NCBI RefSeq assembly: GCF_018873765.1
Contig: NC_057919.1
Location: 69,930,984 to 69,994,983, forward strand
DNA from: Telopea speciosissima
Taxonomy: Eukaryota > Streptophyta > Magnoliopsida > Proteales > Proteaceae
Reading direction: 5' to 3'
Length of the DNA stretch: 64,000 nucleotides
Shown here: positions 32,701 to 44,886 of the stretch, piece by piece
How the letters are laid out: each line of letters starts with the position of its first letter
Numbering within the stretch: position 1 is the stretch's first letter
Notes under the pieces: generated by a model
The model's database searches: none
Told to the model about the DNA's origin: nothing
The model's input: only the letters and a program-made list of their open reading frames with translations
Translations under genes and position numbers: made by a program

Positions 32701-35700
32701 GGTAGCAATACCCTTTGATATTCCCAGATCACCGTGCGGGGGGGGAGGAATCAGGGTCACAAAATTTTCTCCAAAAATTATTCCCAACACACGTTGCAAC
32801 TCATCCTTGGTATTCCCAACACTGATGGCACTATATCTATCAACACTGACGTAACGACACTCACAACTGGGACACACACACACGTAGTTACATACACATT
32901 GACGTCATTGTCTCACAAACACAAATGCTGATATGCACTAGCACAAATACCAACTGGCTGGGGGGCCCAATTTTACCAGTCTATAATTTTGTATGCCCTC
33001 TTTCCTCGCAACCACAATAGGTCAGGCCAACGGGAGGTACATACCCATCCTGTTATCACCATAGAACTCAAATATCCAAACAATAATAAACTAAACAAAC
33101 CACAATGACATAGGGTTTACGTGGTTCAGCAGTGTGCTTACATCCACAGAGTAATGGTCAAGCTGACCTCAGTGTTTACTCAGTCACTAATGATTTTGAC
33201 TGCAAGCTACAGCTCAAGAACACCCTATCCTGCTTCAACACTTGTCTATACAAGTGCAAGGGTTACAACCCCGAATGGTTTGTTCTAGCTGCAACGACGA
33301 CTCCTCTGGAGCACCCTCTCTTGCTTCAACCTTTGATGATCACAAAGGCAAGGACTACAATCCCAAAACCTAGACAAGCCCCAACTTGCTATGTTTACAA
33401 TTTAAGAATGATAAATTAACAAAGCTCCCAATTACATCAATGGTCTTGGTCTTTCAACATTAAACTTAATCTTGAAACAATAAAAGTAGGGACTTGCGGT
33501 GTGGATTACGTCAGCCTGTGTAATCCCACTCTAGAAGAACCAATAATGAAGTTCTTCCCATCAATCTCCTCTCTTGACTGCAAGAATGAAGAAGAATCTC
33601 CTTGATTTCCAAGCTTCTCAATTAATAAATCAAACAATGGTCTTGGAATGGTCTTCTTCTTCCTCTTTCACTCTCTTCTCTCCTTGAGGTGGTTCTCTCC
33701 TCACATTTCTCTCTTTTCACGTATCTAAGAGAGTTAGGCACTAAAGCCCTAATGATTCATTAAATAGTAAGAAACCTGAGTTCAAAATTCATCCTTGGTT
33801 GAACACCTGGTCCGAACATCTTCTATGCATCGTCAATAAAACACCTGTATCTCTCTCATTCTATATTGGAATGACTTGAAATTTGTGCCATTTGAAAGAA
33901 AACTTGAAGAGCTACATCTTTCATGTTTTGGGCTACTTAATAATTTGCCATGAAGACGCCCGAAAATGCCCTTAAAGTGAAGTTTTGGGCAAAAAAGGAG
34001 TTCAAAAAATTCTGCGCAACAATACAAAAAATGCGGTAACTCTCTTCCAGTATCGAAACGACACACTTCCAATGGCATTGGAAAGATAACTTGACGAACT
34101 ATGTTTCTCATGTAGAGTACTCTGCCCAGTTCTGCCCTTAAAGCGTCCAAAAAATAGCTCCAAACATGCTGTCACTGCATAAACTTATGAAATCAACATT
34201 TTTACTCTACGGGACCTCACTTGCTGCTTCGATCTTCTGCCAAACACTGTGTAAGAATGTCATACACTACCAACACCTGCCATGTGCTCATATGTGCCCA
34301 ATGCCTCTGTTACATTGCCAATCCCTGTCCATACTGAATTTGACCTGTCTGCACTGCCAACTCATTGTCTGACATCCAGCACTGCTGGGACACTTGTAAA
34401 CACTGTGCATCATCAGAAATCACTGCCAGGCACTCTCTGACACCTGTGAACACTGCCATGTCACCTGTGCACCACTTCCAGCATTGCCGGTCATTCCACT
34501 ATTGCCACATTATGTTTGACATTGTACATACATGCACACTACTACCAAATACCATCATGCACTGCGACACATGTCCAGAAGCTGCCAAATCTAGTATTGC
34601 CATAATACTGTACACATCCATACTGCCACTGGTGCACATATGTACTGCCACATCATTCTGTATTGTACTACCATTAAACTGACACATCTGTCATTGTGAC
34701 TGTCACACAACACTGTCATTTCAAACCAGTACTGCCACTGTACAACTGCTCTGTATGTTGACTGTTGACTGTGCTACACTGCTGACTGTCCACCATTGTG
34801 TAAGTCCATCACTGACTGTGTTGATCATACTATGTGAGTGTGTTGATCGTGACTGTGTTTACAATAATGACAACACCAACTGCCATATCCCCAACACCCT
34901 TTATAACCAAATAAAGGCTCTTGTGGTTAGGATCATTCCTGTGATAAGCACTTTAGGTTGTGTCCACCCCCAAAGGGTACTTACAATGGGATATAGATGG
35001 ATCATAATATTCATTACAGCATTAGTATTTATCATCATCCGAATGTCTAGATGAGTGCTCTTGATGAAGATTTAGTCTCATTTAGGATGGTACGGATTTC
35101 CCTGCTTTGGCCAATACAGAGTGTCTTCATTCTTGGTTGTGATCATACCATCTTGATCTTGTTTCTATTATAGAGAATACCATTTCATATTCTGTGCCTA
35201 TGTACTTATGCATGAATTTTTTATCTGCATATGTGATTATTAGTGAATGTATCTATGGGTGTAACACTCACAATATGGGACCCAGACACTACTTGTGTAA
35301 TAGATTTGTCAGCAAGTAACCAAATTCATGTTTCCAATTTATAATAGCTTGTTGCTCAGTTTACCTCCTCAAACGAATTCCCTATGCAACACTTGATGGG
35401 GCAATACTTTTTTAGCCGTCTTAGTTATATCCAAAGAAAAGTAATAGCAGTATTCACTGGACTGTAGATGAAATATATGTTTTTGATATTTTACTGTAAG
35501 TCTGTAATGCTATTCTAATCTGAATTTGGCGAAGCCTTGTTCTTGATCATGTAGGTGATGAATGTTAGTACTTCCATTGGAAAAGTGGGGTTCTTTGGAG
35601 AGATGAATCAAAAGCTTTGGTGTTTGACACACATTGAAACTTTGAGGTATCAAAAAAAGATCAACCTCTACATTGATTCTTTTTTTTTTTGGCAATGTTT

Positions 35701-37940
35701 GACATTTTCTATCAGAAAAGAATTACCTTGTATTCTACTTTCTGTTTGCCGGTCATCTTGACCAGTTTCCTTGACAACTAATAGACCTCTGTTCCAAAGT
35801 AGAAGAACAAAAAAAGGGTTAGAACCCATTAAAAGCATCATTGTGTTTGGACTAATGATGGGAGAAGGGAGGGGGGACTCATATCTAAGAGCTACAAATT
35901 ATCAATCGTTTCTCCTTTGGGTATGTGGTTTTTCTGAGGGAAGGGATAATTATTTAAGGGGACAGTAGGTCCAAGGGATCTGTCATCAATGCTGGGACAT
36001 TTGTTGGAAGGATGCTGATCCTAACCATCCATTGATGGAGATCCTCAAGGAGCCATGTTATTGATGTCTTGGTCCATCTCAGCTCCATACTTCACCAGGT
36101 TTGGGACTTTCTGCATAAGGGAACTCTCCTTTGTGTCATGTGAAGAGGGCTTGTTGCGCTGAAAGTCTGAAACTCATCTCATGAACATGTGCAGTCCTTT
36201 TTCATTGCTAATTCAGCGACCATTTGTAGGATTCCTAGGTTGTCAGTATTCAATTAGACAACTTAACTAGAAATGGAAATATATATCAGTGAGTAGAAGA
36301 AGACCTCAGAACCTTATACACTGATGATAGCCTCTAGGCAAGGTTGAAGGAGAATGCTTTATCTTGGGGGCAGAAACCTTATATTAAAGATGTGGACCTC
36401 ATACCTTAATTTAATGTTGGTGATTCTTACAAAATAGTCATAATCAATAACTTGGCAATAGATAAATTATTTTTAGTCTTGCAAACAACCCGAAGGTCGT
36501 GCTTGGCGAGTTGGTCAAGTGCTCACTTGCTGAACGCTTGGTCACGGGTTCAAGTCCTGGAAACAGGGGTAAGGCTGCGTACATTTGACCCTCCCCAGAC
36601 CCTGCTAAACGCGGGAGCCTTGTGCACTGGGTACGGCCTTAGTCTTGCAAACAACCCCCTCCCCCCCCCCCCCCCCAAAAAAAATAAAAATTCTATATCA
36701 TCTATTTCTCAGGCCCTCTTATTTGGTTAATTATTAAGGTATAAAGCTCTCTTGAACCCACTCTTTCTACGGATGTGGCCCTGTCCTAGGAGCTTTTGGG
36801 TTCTACAAGATACGTTTTGTTGAACTTATGAAGTTCGTGCAAGGATGCTAAGGGAGAGTTATTTCAGCCCCTTTTCTTCTCCATGTATATTATTTATCTT
36901 CAAAACTCTGGTGTCATTTTCACCCTTTTCCTTCTTTATGTCAATAATATCCCTTTCTAATTATTTTTACTCCTACAGTGTTTGGGACTGGAGAAATGGG
37001 GACGTTGAAGCCAACTTTGAGAATGCTCGTTCATTAGCCTCTGACAACTGGACAATGGACCATGTATGTCTTTCTTGTGCTATGAAATGTAAAGCTTGAT
37101 CTAACCATTTCACAAGATTCTTTTGACAGCAATTTCTGTTACATTTTCACAGGCTCTTAGTTCCCTTTAATGATTTCATATGAATAGGGATTACACCAAA
37201 TCAATGTAATGTAAGAATTGCTGAGAACCACCAGTATGCCGTACCTTCTGGCTAAGGTCTACAAACTATGGTCCAAGGAGGACTAAAAAATGATTATCCA
37301 AGCTGATAGCCACCTTAAAATCCCTAGATTAGTCTTTCCTTTCCTTTACCTGACAGAGTAAACTACGGATTTTAGGCATCTAAATCATCACCCAATGCAC
37401 TGGACTAACTTCTTCCCCCCATTGGAGTAGCATGGGTGCAAATGTACAAATCTGAGAAACGTGGATATAGGTTATTTTCTCAATTACATGAACATCCCAA
37501 TAGATCAAACATAATATAAAAAAGGTACACCATGATATTCCCTAATGTCTTTAGACTGTACTTTCTGTTTTGGGCAGGTTGATTATTTTGTTGATTGCCA
37601 CTATTCAGCAGCCAATGATACTTTATGGGTAATCGGTGGCACAAATGTTGGCACTTTGGGCTACTTTCCTGTAAGTTACGGAGGACAGAAATCACTTGGC
37701 TCTCCAGAAGCTATTCTTGAAGGTGGACATGCAGGAATTGTGAGGACTGTCTTGCCGATGTCAGACAGGTATGGTGGCTCAGCCTTTGGTCAAGGTATGT
37801 TTGGATGGACTGGTGGTGAGGACGGTCGTTTGTGCTGCTGGCTGTCGGATGAATCTTCTGAAATAAATCGTTCCTGGATTTCAAGTGCACTAGTTATGAA
37901 GCCCTCAAAAACTCATAAGAACAGGCATCGTCCTTACTAG
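29755..37940 (+). CDS. WDR89-like WD40-repeat protein, eight exons
   Basis: WD40 proteins fold as beta-propellers and act as scaffolds; the exact role of plant WDR89 homologues is not known to me. Exons: 29755-29891, 30027-30234, 31157-31252, 31805-31879, 32362-32472, 35555-35646, 36979-37063, 37578-37940. Frame is kept throughout and the product is 388 residues, close to the usual plant length. Blade strands can be read at SSDGTVRAWD (exon 2), LFWDWRNGKQVACLEESH (exon 4), SASVDGLMCIFNTDGDIND (exon 5), LWCLTHIETLSVWDW (exons 6-7) and WTGGEDGRLCCW (exon 8). The protein ends in a basic HKNRHRPY tail. The exon 1-2 join is the least certain: it needs an AAAG acceptor at 30023-30026 to keep frame. 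Introns 2, 3, 5 and 6 carry SINEs, an inverted repeat and a candidate solo LTR. The leader is CT-rich. The gene looks intact. Confidence 0.92.
30418..30556 (-). mobile_element. tRNA-derived SINE in WDR89 intron 2
   Basis: In reverse complement box A reads TAGCGTAGATG (30532-30542) and box B GTTCAAGCC (30478-30486), both fitting the pol III consensus with normal spacing. A T run at 30418-30428 is the poly(A) tail in this orientation. The flanks CCTGGAGAT and CCTGGAAAT may be an imperfect target duplication. The body differs from the Au family. Confidence 0.65.
30580..30707. repeat. 36-bp inverted repeat in WDR89 intron 2
   Basis: Arms 30580-30615 and 30672-30707 pair at 33 of 36 positions, with a 56-bp loop. 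The central TTTGATCAAA core is common to both arms. It could be a small MITE or a foldable RNA in the intron; no target duplication is obvious. Confidence 0.75.
31676..31783 (-). mobile_element. Au-type SINE (3' part) in WDR89 intron 3
   Basis: In reverse complement it reads GGGTAAGGCTGCGTACATTA, then a GACCCTCCCCCGACCC-like middle, then CAGTGGCAGGAGCCTCGTGC and ACTGGGTACGCC before an A-rich end. This is the Au SINE body. The tRNA-like head is missing or very short. Confidence 0.7.
32716..34896 (+). mobile_element. Candidate solo LTR (Copia-like) in WDR89 intron 5
   Basis: A 2.18-kb block starts TGATATTCCC and ends CCCCAACA, flanked by ccctt on both sides (32711-32715 and 34897-34901). TG..CA ends with a 5-bp duplication fit a solo LTR left by recombination. 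Near 33115-33152 it carries the GGTTTACGTGGTTCAGC and CTTACATCCACAG words common near the start of many plant Copia LTRs. The right half is rich in CACTGCCA-like words. No coding relic is visible. Orientation and family are moderate. Confidence 0.5.
36492..36638 (+). mobile_element. Au SINE with perfect target duplication in WDR89 intron 6
   Basis: The 147-bp body has a tRNA-like head (box-A-like TGGCGAGTTGG near 36504; box B GTTCAAGTC at 36548-36556), then GGTAAGGCTGCGTACATTTG, a CCCCAGACCCTGC middle and GGAGCCTTGTGCACTGGGTA. The 19-bp word ttagtcttgcaaacaaccc flanks it exactly (36473-36491 and 36639-36657). It is in the same direction as the gene. Confidence 0.85.
36652..36690. repeat. C-rich and A-rich homopolymer tract
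   Basis: A run of about 20 C, broken once, is followed by AAAAAAAATAAAAA in WDR89 intron 6, directly after the SINE's right duplication. Length is likely to vary and to be error-prone in sequencing. Confidence 0.7.
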
Positions 37941-38084
37941 CAGACTATTCTCAATTTGGCTTGGAGCCATTTTTGTTTTAAAGGGTCTCTATAAATTGTT
38001 GTACTGTTGTAATTTCAGTAAATCTTTTATTTTATTTTTTAAATGAACTGTGAGTAAATCTTTCTTACTGTTATTGAAAAAGAA

Positions 38085-38118
38085 AGAGGAGGGGGGAGGT
38101 GGGAGGGGGGGGGGGCGC
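38085..38118 (+). repeat. G-rich tract after the WDR89 gene
   Basis: The run contains GGGGGG, GGTGGG and a further 12-G run within 35 bp, about 150 bp after the stop codon. It could fold as a G-quadruplex in DNA; that is inference. Confidence 0.6.
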
Positions 38119-38268
38119 CCTTGGAAGGACGACTTTAGCCATCTTTCCCCATTTAGATGCTTTCGAAGTTGAGCTGTACCAATTTTCTGCCATCAAATCA
38201 AAGTGGCATTCCTTGTTTGGATGTCAAGAACAGAAAAAACCATTTTTTTTAAATATTTTGAAGGGATA

Positions 38269-38410
38269 GGTTTTTGTACACAGCCGTGTATGGTACACGG
38301 TCGTACTTTCAACCATTAGATGAGTTTGATTGTGGACAATACACGGCTTCTCATCCCTATTCAATGGTTGATGGTACGGTCGTGCACCATACAAGACCAT
38401 GTACGAAACC
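38269..38410. mobile_element. MITE with arms of about 55 bp
   Basis: The left arm starts GGTTTTTGTACACAGCCGTG and the reverse complement of the right arm starts GGTTTCGTACATGGTCTTGT. Pairing continues through GTATGGTACACGGTCGTAC to a CAACCATT word. Nearly the whole 142-bp element folds back on itself. No coding. Confidence 0.7.
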
Positions 38411-38958
38411 TTTTGCCTATTTTGAATTTGAGAGACAAATATAGTATAGTCCCAGACATTGCAGCTAGTAAGGATATTGCTTGTAATACAGGGACCAAAT
38501 CCAACCATTATGTGGGGAGAGGTGTTGGTGGCAAGGTCTAAGTCTGTATTAGGTACAGGTTTGATCCCCATGGATTCGGATTCAAATCATCTCAGATTTG
38601 GTTGTATTTATGCCATGATTCAGTTTAACTTGGTACATGTAGAATCTAGTTTGTTCAAAATTACTCAGAATTTAAAACACGTCATATCATGTGAAAGTTG
38701 AGCATCATTTATATGGATATTCTATCACCCAAACTCAACCAATGTGGGTTTAAATTCTGTGGCACAACAGTTTATTGTGGGATGTGCAAAATTTACTGTG
38801 CTTAGAACACATAACATTGAAAAGCTTCATGCCATATACAAAAAAGTTTAAGAAGCCCCAAGTTGTCGATAGACATTTTTTTTTTGTGTTAGAGGGAGAG
38901 GGGGAGGGGGAGGGAGAAAGTTGTCAGTGAAGAGAACAGAGTGTCATCATTACCCTCT

Positions 38959-39174
38959 CATGGTTCGTAATCTTAGATCGGATCAGTATCAACCTAAGTC
39001 AATCCCGAATCTTGATAGATTCAATAATGGTGCAGCCAAAGGGTAAAAAGTTAACAAGAACCGACTTTTGTCAAGTAATAGGGGTAAATCCAGCCGATCT
39101 AAACCAATTTTGACCGATCCAGATCAGTATCATATTGGTTTCGGCCTTGACCAATCCCGGGATTAAGAACCATG
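38959..39174. mobile_element. MITE of the GATCGG-rich family
   Basis: The ends are CATGGTTCGTAATC (38959) and, in reverse complement, CATGGTTCTTAATC (39174). The interior is rich in GATCGGATCAG, TGACCGATCC and CCAATCCCGG words. Related sequence occurs at 29453-29648. Confidence 0.65.
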
Positions 39175-42100
39175 TCCCTCTTGTACAAAATCTGACCTGC
39201 CCTTAAGAGTCCCATCCGATGGCAATGAAGACAGGAAATCTCTTTGGCATGAATGAGAGAAATTGGACATCATCTTCTCCAGTGTGCATCCAACAGCTGG
39301 GAGCATCTGAGCACACACCCCGAGTTCCTCATCCCATCAGATGCACACCATAGAGGATTTCTCTCTAGAGAAACTTGATTCTCTTTGCTTTTTTTCCTTT
39401 TTCCCTGGGGGAATATCAAATGCCAATAAATTTTAAAGAGAAGTTTTGTGGGGAGTATACTGCCCTGACATGGGTGAAATGACCACCCTGCCACATGAAA
39501 GGCGAAAATTCCAACCCCATGATACTACTTGCACGCTCTCTCCATAAGAGAATGCTGGCCCAAATTTTAATTACTCAAAAATTGGTGAATGCCAAGTGCC
39601 TAGCTCTCTGTTTCTTCTAGTAGGTCATTATCTTTGATGTGGCCTACTCTTTGCAACATGGATCATATGCACATACATGCAGGTGAACGTACATCTCAGA
39701 GCCAATCACATGTTTATTTTGTTTTCATAAATAACCCTCCTTTCCTTATAAATGGAAAAAATTGGACAAGTGATTGCCTCGCACATGTATGTGCACCTGC
39801 ACATACGTGCAAAGGAACCGGACTCTACTCTTTGGTCGATAACCTAGAAGTCCAACAAGAAAACCATTTTGTACAGTCATCGATCTCTGGTTGAAAGTAG
39901 CTCTAGGCATTATCTGATAGGAGATTTAACCATAATCCCAAAATTGGGAAAAGATATTTCTACAATGTTTGGACACCAATCAAATCAACTCCATAGATGC
40001 GTTTCCTGAAATATGTATCACCCAGCCAGGGAAGATAAGAAGTACAAAATCCCTTGATCAAACAGGCACACTTAATGTCTCTCTTTTCCGAGGAAATGCT
40101 TTGATTCAGAAATTTATTTGAGAATCATTGATGCTCAGAAATGCTTTGATTTAGAAATTTGTGGTTCCTTGATTTGGTTGCTTCTCGTTGCTTGAAGATT
40201 ACTTGAGAACATGGAAATATAAACAAAACTTAGCTAATCTTGACAAACTGTGAAGGAAAACCTAATCCCAGAAATGAAAGCATTGAACAAATTTGTATAC
40301 TTTATGCAAATCTTTGTGAAATTAGCCATTTAACAACTATTTATTTAACTAATACTTTCTATAATTGATAAAATTTCTCTCTATATGCTAGTGATAATGG
40401 ATTTTCAGGTGAGTCTTTAGCTCAAAAAGGAAGAGCAACTGGTTTTTTACCAAGAGATGATGGTTCAACTCCATCAAAATTCTCATTTTGACTAATTAAT
40501 AAATTTTGGCCTCGAAATTGCTGTTTTTTTTTTTTTTTAAAAGTATTATCAATGCTTGTGGAGAAAACAGATCAGGGTTATGCTCATAAATCCATGTTCT
40601 CAATCCTTCATGCTAAGCTTGAAATAGTTTTGTCTTACATTGAGAATATAGGAAATAAAAAAAAGCCATTCCAGTTCAACTAGACTTTTTCTCATTATTG
40701 TGAGGTTTATTCTCTATGACAGCAGGAGCTCATGGAAGCTTGGTGTCACTGGGAGAAACAAAAAACTTGGAAGAGATAGTTTTAATTATTAAATGCTCTG
40801 CTATTTTGGGTGTAGATCCATGGGGAAGTAGGTACTACACACTTTTAGTTATTCTTTCTTTATCTCACTATCAACCTAAAAGTTCTACCAACGGCTAGAA
40901 GGATCTGGCCATCCAAGTCTGCTACCTACTATTTTGGAAACTTGGCTATTTTAGAAGTTTTAGAGACCCTCTTGCTCTGCTGACAATGTAGGTTATCTTG
41001 CTGTTTTGTTTTCTGTGGCTGGGTGTTTAAGTCCATATCTGTAGTTGATGATCTAATTATCATTACAGATGAAAGTTTCAATAAACAATCCAGAGAGGCT
41101 GGTTGGGCCTCGACTCTGATCACAAAAGAATATTATGGCTGTAGCTCATATAAAACATGGTAATGACCAAGTGAGAGGATTCCCTATTAGTTAAGCTCCT
41201 TAAAAATATGTGTGCTTCATAATTGGTTATTATGCCTTCATTTGATCATATTGCCTGATTTGTTTCACACTTGGGAATGGAAATCACACTGCTTCATTTT
41301 GATTAATTTGAGCACATATGATCTCTCCCTGACCTAAGAACTGATCTCTGGTTTTTTTTTGATGCATTACAATATGGATGAAAAGTAAAAATGGTTTTGA
41401 TTTTACAAGTTGGTATGCTTCAAGATGATTCCATGATGAAGCAATCTAAACTTAATTGGTTGATGCAACTCCATTACTGCATCTGTGCATCACTTGAGCA
41501 GTAGAAAATCAGGGGATCAATCTCACTTTTGAGAATTAACAGTTCACATTTCACTGCACAATGACTTTGATTTAAGAACAATATTCTTCACCCCATCAAT
41601 TCATTTACTTCTATGGTGGAAACAAAATTGACCTGTTTTATATCATTGAAGTTCAAGTATACACATTCATGTCATTACAGTGGCATGGAAGATCCATATC
41701 AGACCTGCCATCTTAGTCCGATTCGTTTTCTTACTGGCTGTTTCAATGTCTGGGTTAGTAAAATTTGAAGAAACTTTCGATGAAAAGATCTAAAAAACCA
41801 GTTCCATCACATTTCTGCCATTTCTTCCCACAATACATTCATTCAAAATATACAAAAAGCTACAACTTACAAGAATAAACCAGCTACAACTTACAAGAAT
41901 AAACCAGCTCTTTAGAACCTGCAAGTGCGCCTCGGTAAATTGTGGTCCTTCCTTTGATTCTCTCAAGCAAGCTTCATAAAAGCTTCAGAATTCCAACCTC
42001 CTTTATCACCAATGAACAAGAATGACAAAAAAATAAGTCTTCTCGTCCATTTCACTAGTGTTGCCTTCATAATTTAGGAAAAGAATGATTAGAAGCAATA

Positions 42101-42190
42101 GTTACATTGTTTGGCACTTCAGTGGTGAATACAAAATTGGATAATATTGAATCACAGAAACATCAATTTTCTCTCCCTGAGCAATTTTTA
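39175..42190. other. Intergenic, no gene supported
   Basis: The stretch holds a probable MITE (39669-39810, listed), two copies of an AAATGCTTTGATT(C/T)AGAAATTT word (about 40095 and 40140) and a two-unit tandem of a 24-bp CTACAACTTACAAG-type unit (about 41859-41908). Remaining open frames are short and unrecognised. Confidence 0.55.
39669..39810. mobile_element. Probable MITE with imperfect 45-bp arms
   Basis: The left arm GCACATACATGCAGGTGAAC and the reverse complement of the right arm GCACGTATGTGCAGGTGCAC are related, and the similarity continues to a CAATCAC(A/T)TG word in both. About 140 bp in all. Confidence 0.55.
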
Positions 42191-44193
42191 TCACCCATCT
42201 TTCATAACATCATAGAAGAGGATAAGAGAAGGCAATGGAGCTGTAGGCGATGGTAGTACTTTCTGCTTAGAGTCAATTAAATACCCTGACAACTTCATAT
42301 CTTCAACAAGCAAATCCAAGATCAAGTATATTCTATCTGAATCCAGATGTGATACGTCTCCCATGACAAACTCATGAACTACAGACCCTAATTCAATCCA
42401 GCTCGAACCTCTATTCTTCCTCACTCCGTGTTCCCTTAACATTGCTCTCACTCTAGCAATATCCTCCCAACGCTCAGCAGCAGCATATATATTGGACAAA
42501 AGAACATAACTGCCAGAATTATCAGGCTCAATCTTGAATAATTGTTCTGCTGCAATTTCAGCCAGTTCAACATTGTTGTGGATCCTACAAGCAGCAAGCA
42601 GAGCACCCCATACGCCAGAATGGGGTTCCGTAGGCATAATTCTTATAAGGTTATAAGCCTCGTAAAGGCACCCTGCACGGCCAAGAAGGTCAACCATACA
42701 AGCATAGTGTCTTTCTGAGGGTTGAATGCAGAAATCTTCAATCATTACTCTAAAAAACTTCCTGCCTTCCTCAACAAGGCCTCCATGGTTACAAGCACTC
42801 AAAACCCCTAGAAAAGTTACTCCATCAGGTTTTATATTTTCCCTTTGCATCTCATCAAAGAGAGAGATTGCATCTTGACCTATTCCATGATTTGCAAATG
42901 CAGCTATCATGGTACTGTAACAGAGCAAGTCCTTTCTATTAGCCTTTTCAAACACTTGCAAGGCCTTTTCAATGCTCCCACACTTTGCATACATGTCTAT
43001 CAAACTAATAATCAACTGTACATTGGAAAAATGTGAGGGTCTCATGTATTTATGAACAACAGCTTCAGCCTTATCCAGAGCTCCCAACTGCGAGCAAGCA
43101 AAAAATACTACCAAGATAAAAGTCTCGTCTAGCTCACCGCCCTGCTCTTCGTACTAATCAAACAAGTCTAAAGCAAGACGAGGCTGTCCATTTCTAGCAT
43201 AACCAGCAATCATGGTGGACCAAGAAATCAGATTCTTCTCGGGCATCTGGTCAAACAAATACCTTGCATTAATAACATCCCCAATTCTAACATAGCCATC
43301 AACCATCTTGGTCCATGATCCCACATTTTTCTTTGGCATTTTATTGAAAAAGTCCCAAGCAGATTCCAACTGTCCTGCTTTACAGAGCCCCGAAATAATC
43401 AGATTCCAAGACCTAATATCACTACTCGGCATTGCTTCAAAGAAGCGAAGAGCAGCAGTGATATTACCAGTATCCACAAAACCAGAAAGCATTACATTCC
43501 ACACGGTCAAGTCCTGGACGGGCATGCTATCAAAAATAGCTTGCGCCTCCACCATGTCACCAACTTTCACACAACCGCATATCATAGTTGTCCATGAAAC
43601 CACGTTTCTCTCAGGCATCCTATCAAATAACTCACAGGCAATGTCCAACTCGAAGTTATTAACATATCCACAGATCATAGAATTCCAAGAAACAACATCT
43701 TTATCTTGCATTCCTTCAAATACCTGTCTTGCAATATCTACTCGTCCACATCTTGAGAACAAATCCAGTACAGAATTTTGCAACATTAAATCAGAATCGA
43801 GCCCACATTTCAAGATGAGCCCTGAACAGCCTCCCCTTCTTGTAATCTTGTTTGCCGAGCCAAAGCCTTGAGTACTGACGAAAGGGTGAAGTTCAAGGGT
43901 GGGACGGATTCTCTTCTCATCCTTCGAAACAGAATCAAGGCTTCTTCGTAGCGATGATTATCGGCGTGGCCATGAATCATAGCTGTCCATAAGAAGGCAT
44001 TTGGCCAGGGAATGGCATCGAAGATTTTGCAAGCGTACTCAAGTGCGCCAAAGCGTGAATAGCTTCAAGGATTTTGTTGAGGACAAGCTCGAGAAGAAGA
44101 GATGGAACCATCAACCAAAAGACGGGCGTGGACAGATTTTAAGGATTGGAGGCTTCTGCAACGGTTGAGGAGATCTGACGGAGCCTGATTCAT
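42191..44193 (-). pseudogene. E-class pentatricopeptide-repeat protein gene, decayed
   Basis: PLS-type PPR proteins bind organellar RNA and usually guide C-to-U editing. Minus-strand text reads from MNQAPSDLLNRCRSLQSLKS (start 44193) through P, L and S repeats (DVVSWNSMICGYVNN, NVVSWTTMICG, DLTVWNVMLSG, NLISWSTMIAGYARNG), a GLVEEGRKFF block and the E/E+ region (SYVLLSNIYAAAERWEDIAR, GSSWIE), and stops at 42191. There is no DYW domain. Breaks by eye: two compensating frameshifts near 44107 and 44065, one frameshift near 43830, and one in-frame TAG at 43154-43156, after which the frame continues unchanged. The body is otherwise well preserved and single-exon. Either a young pseudogene or a good gene with sequence errors. 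Similar in layout to Arabidopsis At5g37570 as I remember it; not checked. Confidence 0.8.
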
Positions 44194-44292
44194 GTCATGG
44201 CCTTACCTCCCTTCCGAATTCTAGAAGACTCAATTCCCGCCTTCTCGAGGTTCAAACGAACTTCACGACCGCACTTCCCAAATACCCATAAG

Positions 44293-44646
44293 GGATTTTT
44301 ATCACCTCAAGTTCTGACACCCTCAGGTTCCTGCGCTGGTTTTTTGCTCCGACGGGTACTCCGACAAAGCGAGAGGAGTGAGGGTAAGGGTTCGCCGAGA
44401 AAAGTGAGAGAGGCGAAGAGCTCCGACAACACAGGTTGCAGAGGTCCTCTGGCGAAGAGCTCCACAGTGAGGGAGAGAGGAGAGAGAGAATAGCGGGAAA
44501 GAGGATGGAGAAGTGAATGAAAAGCAATTTGGGAAAAGCAATTGAATTTTGAAATTGGCCGTTGATTTAAAAAGGACACATGTCGACCATCGGGAGGGGG
44601 AATTTGAGGAACCTGAGGGTGTCAGAACTTGAGGTGATAAAAATCC
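44293..44646. mobile_element. Small DNA element with perfect 40-bp inverted ends
   Basis: The arms 44293-44332 and 44607-44646 are exact reverse complements, starting GGATTTTTATCACCTCAAG. The 274-bp middle is purine-rich (GAGAGAGG words). The long identical arms suggest a recent Mutator-type or fold-back MITE. No convincing target duplication was found. It sits 100 bp before the start codon of the PPR pseudogene. Confidence 0.7.
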
Positions 44647-44886
44647 TCCACCATTTTGCTCATGGTTTGTATAAAAGGGGTTACTTGCCTTCTAAAAGTG
44701 GTATACTAGCTCCCTGGAGTCGCTCAATACTTCCACCACGTATCAGTCACGACCACGTCCACCTGTCACAAAAATTAGATCATTTAGATATCAGAGAACA
44801 TGACACCCTAAAATTGGAAAGCAACAGGGTTCAATTATGAGCCCAGATCCAGGCCAGTGTAAATTGACCCAGGGAGCTCAACTTAA

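Noticed and set aside
33833-34150. Minus-strand 105-codon open frame
   Set aside because: It lies within the candidate solo LTR in WDR89 intron 5 and has no recognisable domain.
43308-43871. Plus-strand 187-codon frame
   Set aside because: Antisense shadow of the PPR pseudogene; the PPR repeat periodicity is on the minus strand.
44197-44579. Several open frames on both strands
   Set aside because: They arise from the purine-rich interior of the perfect-TIR element and have no homology.
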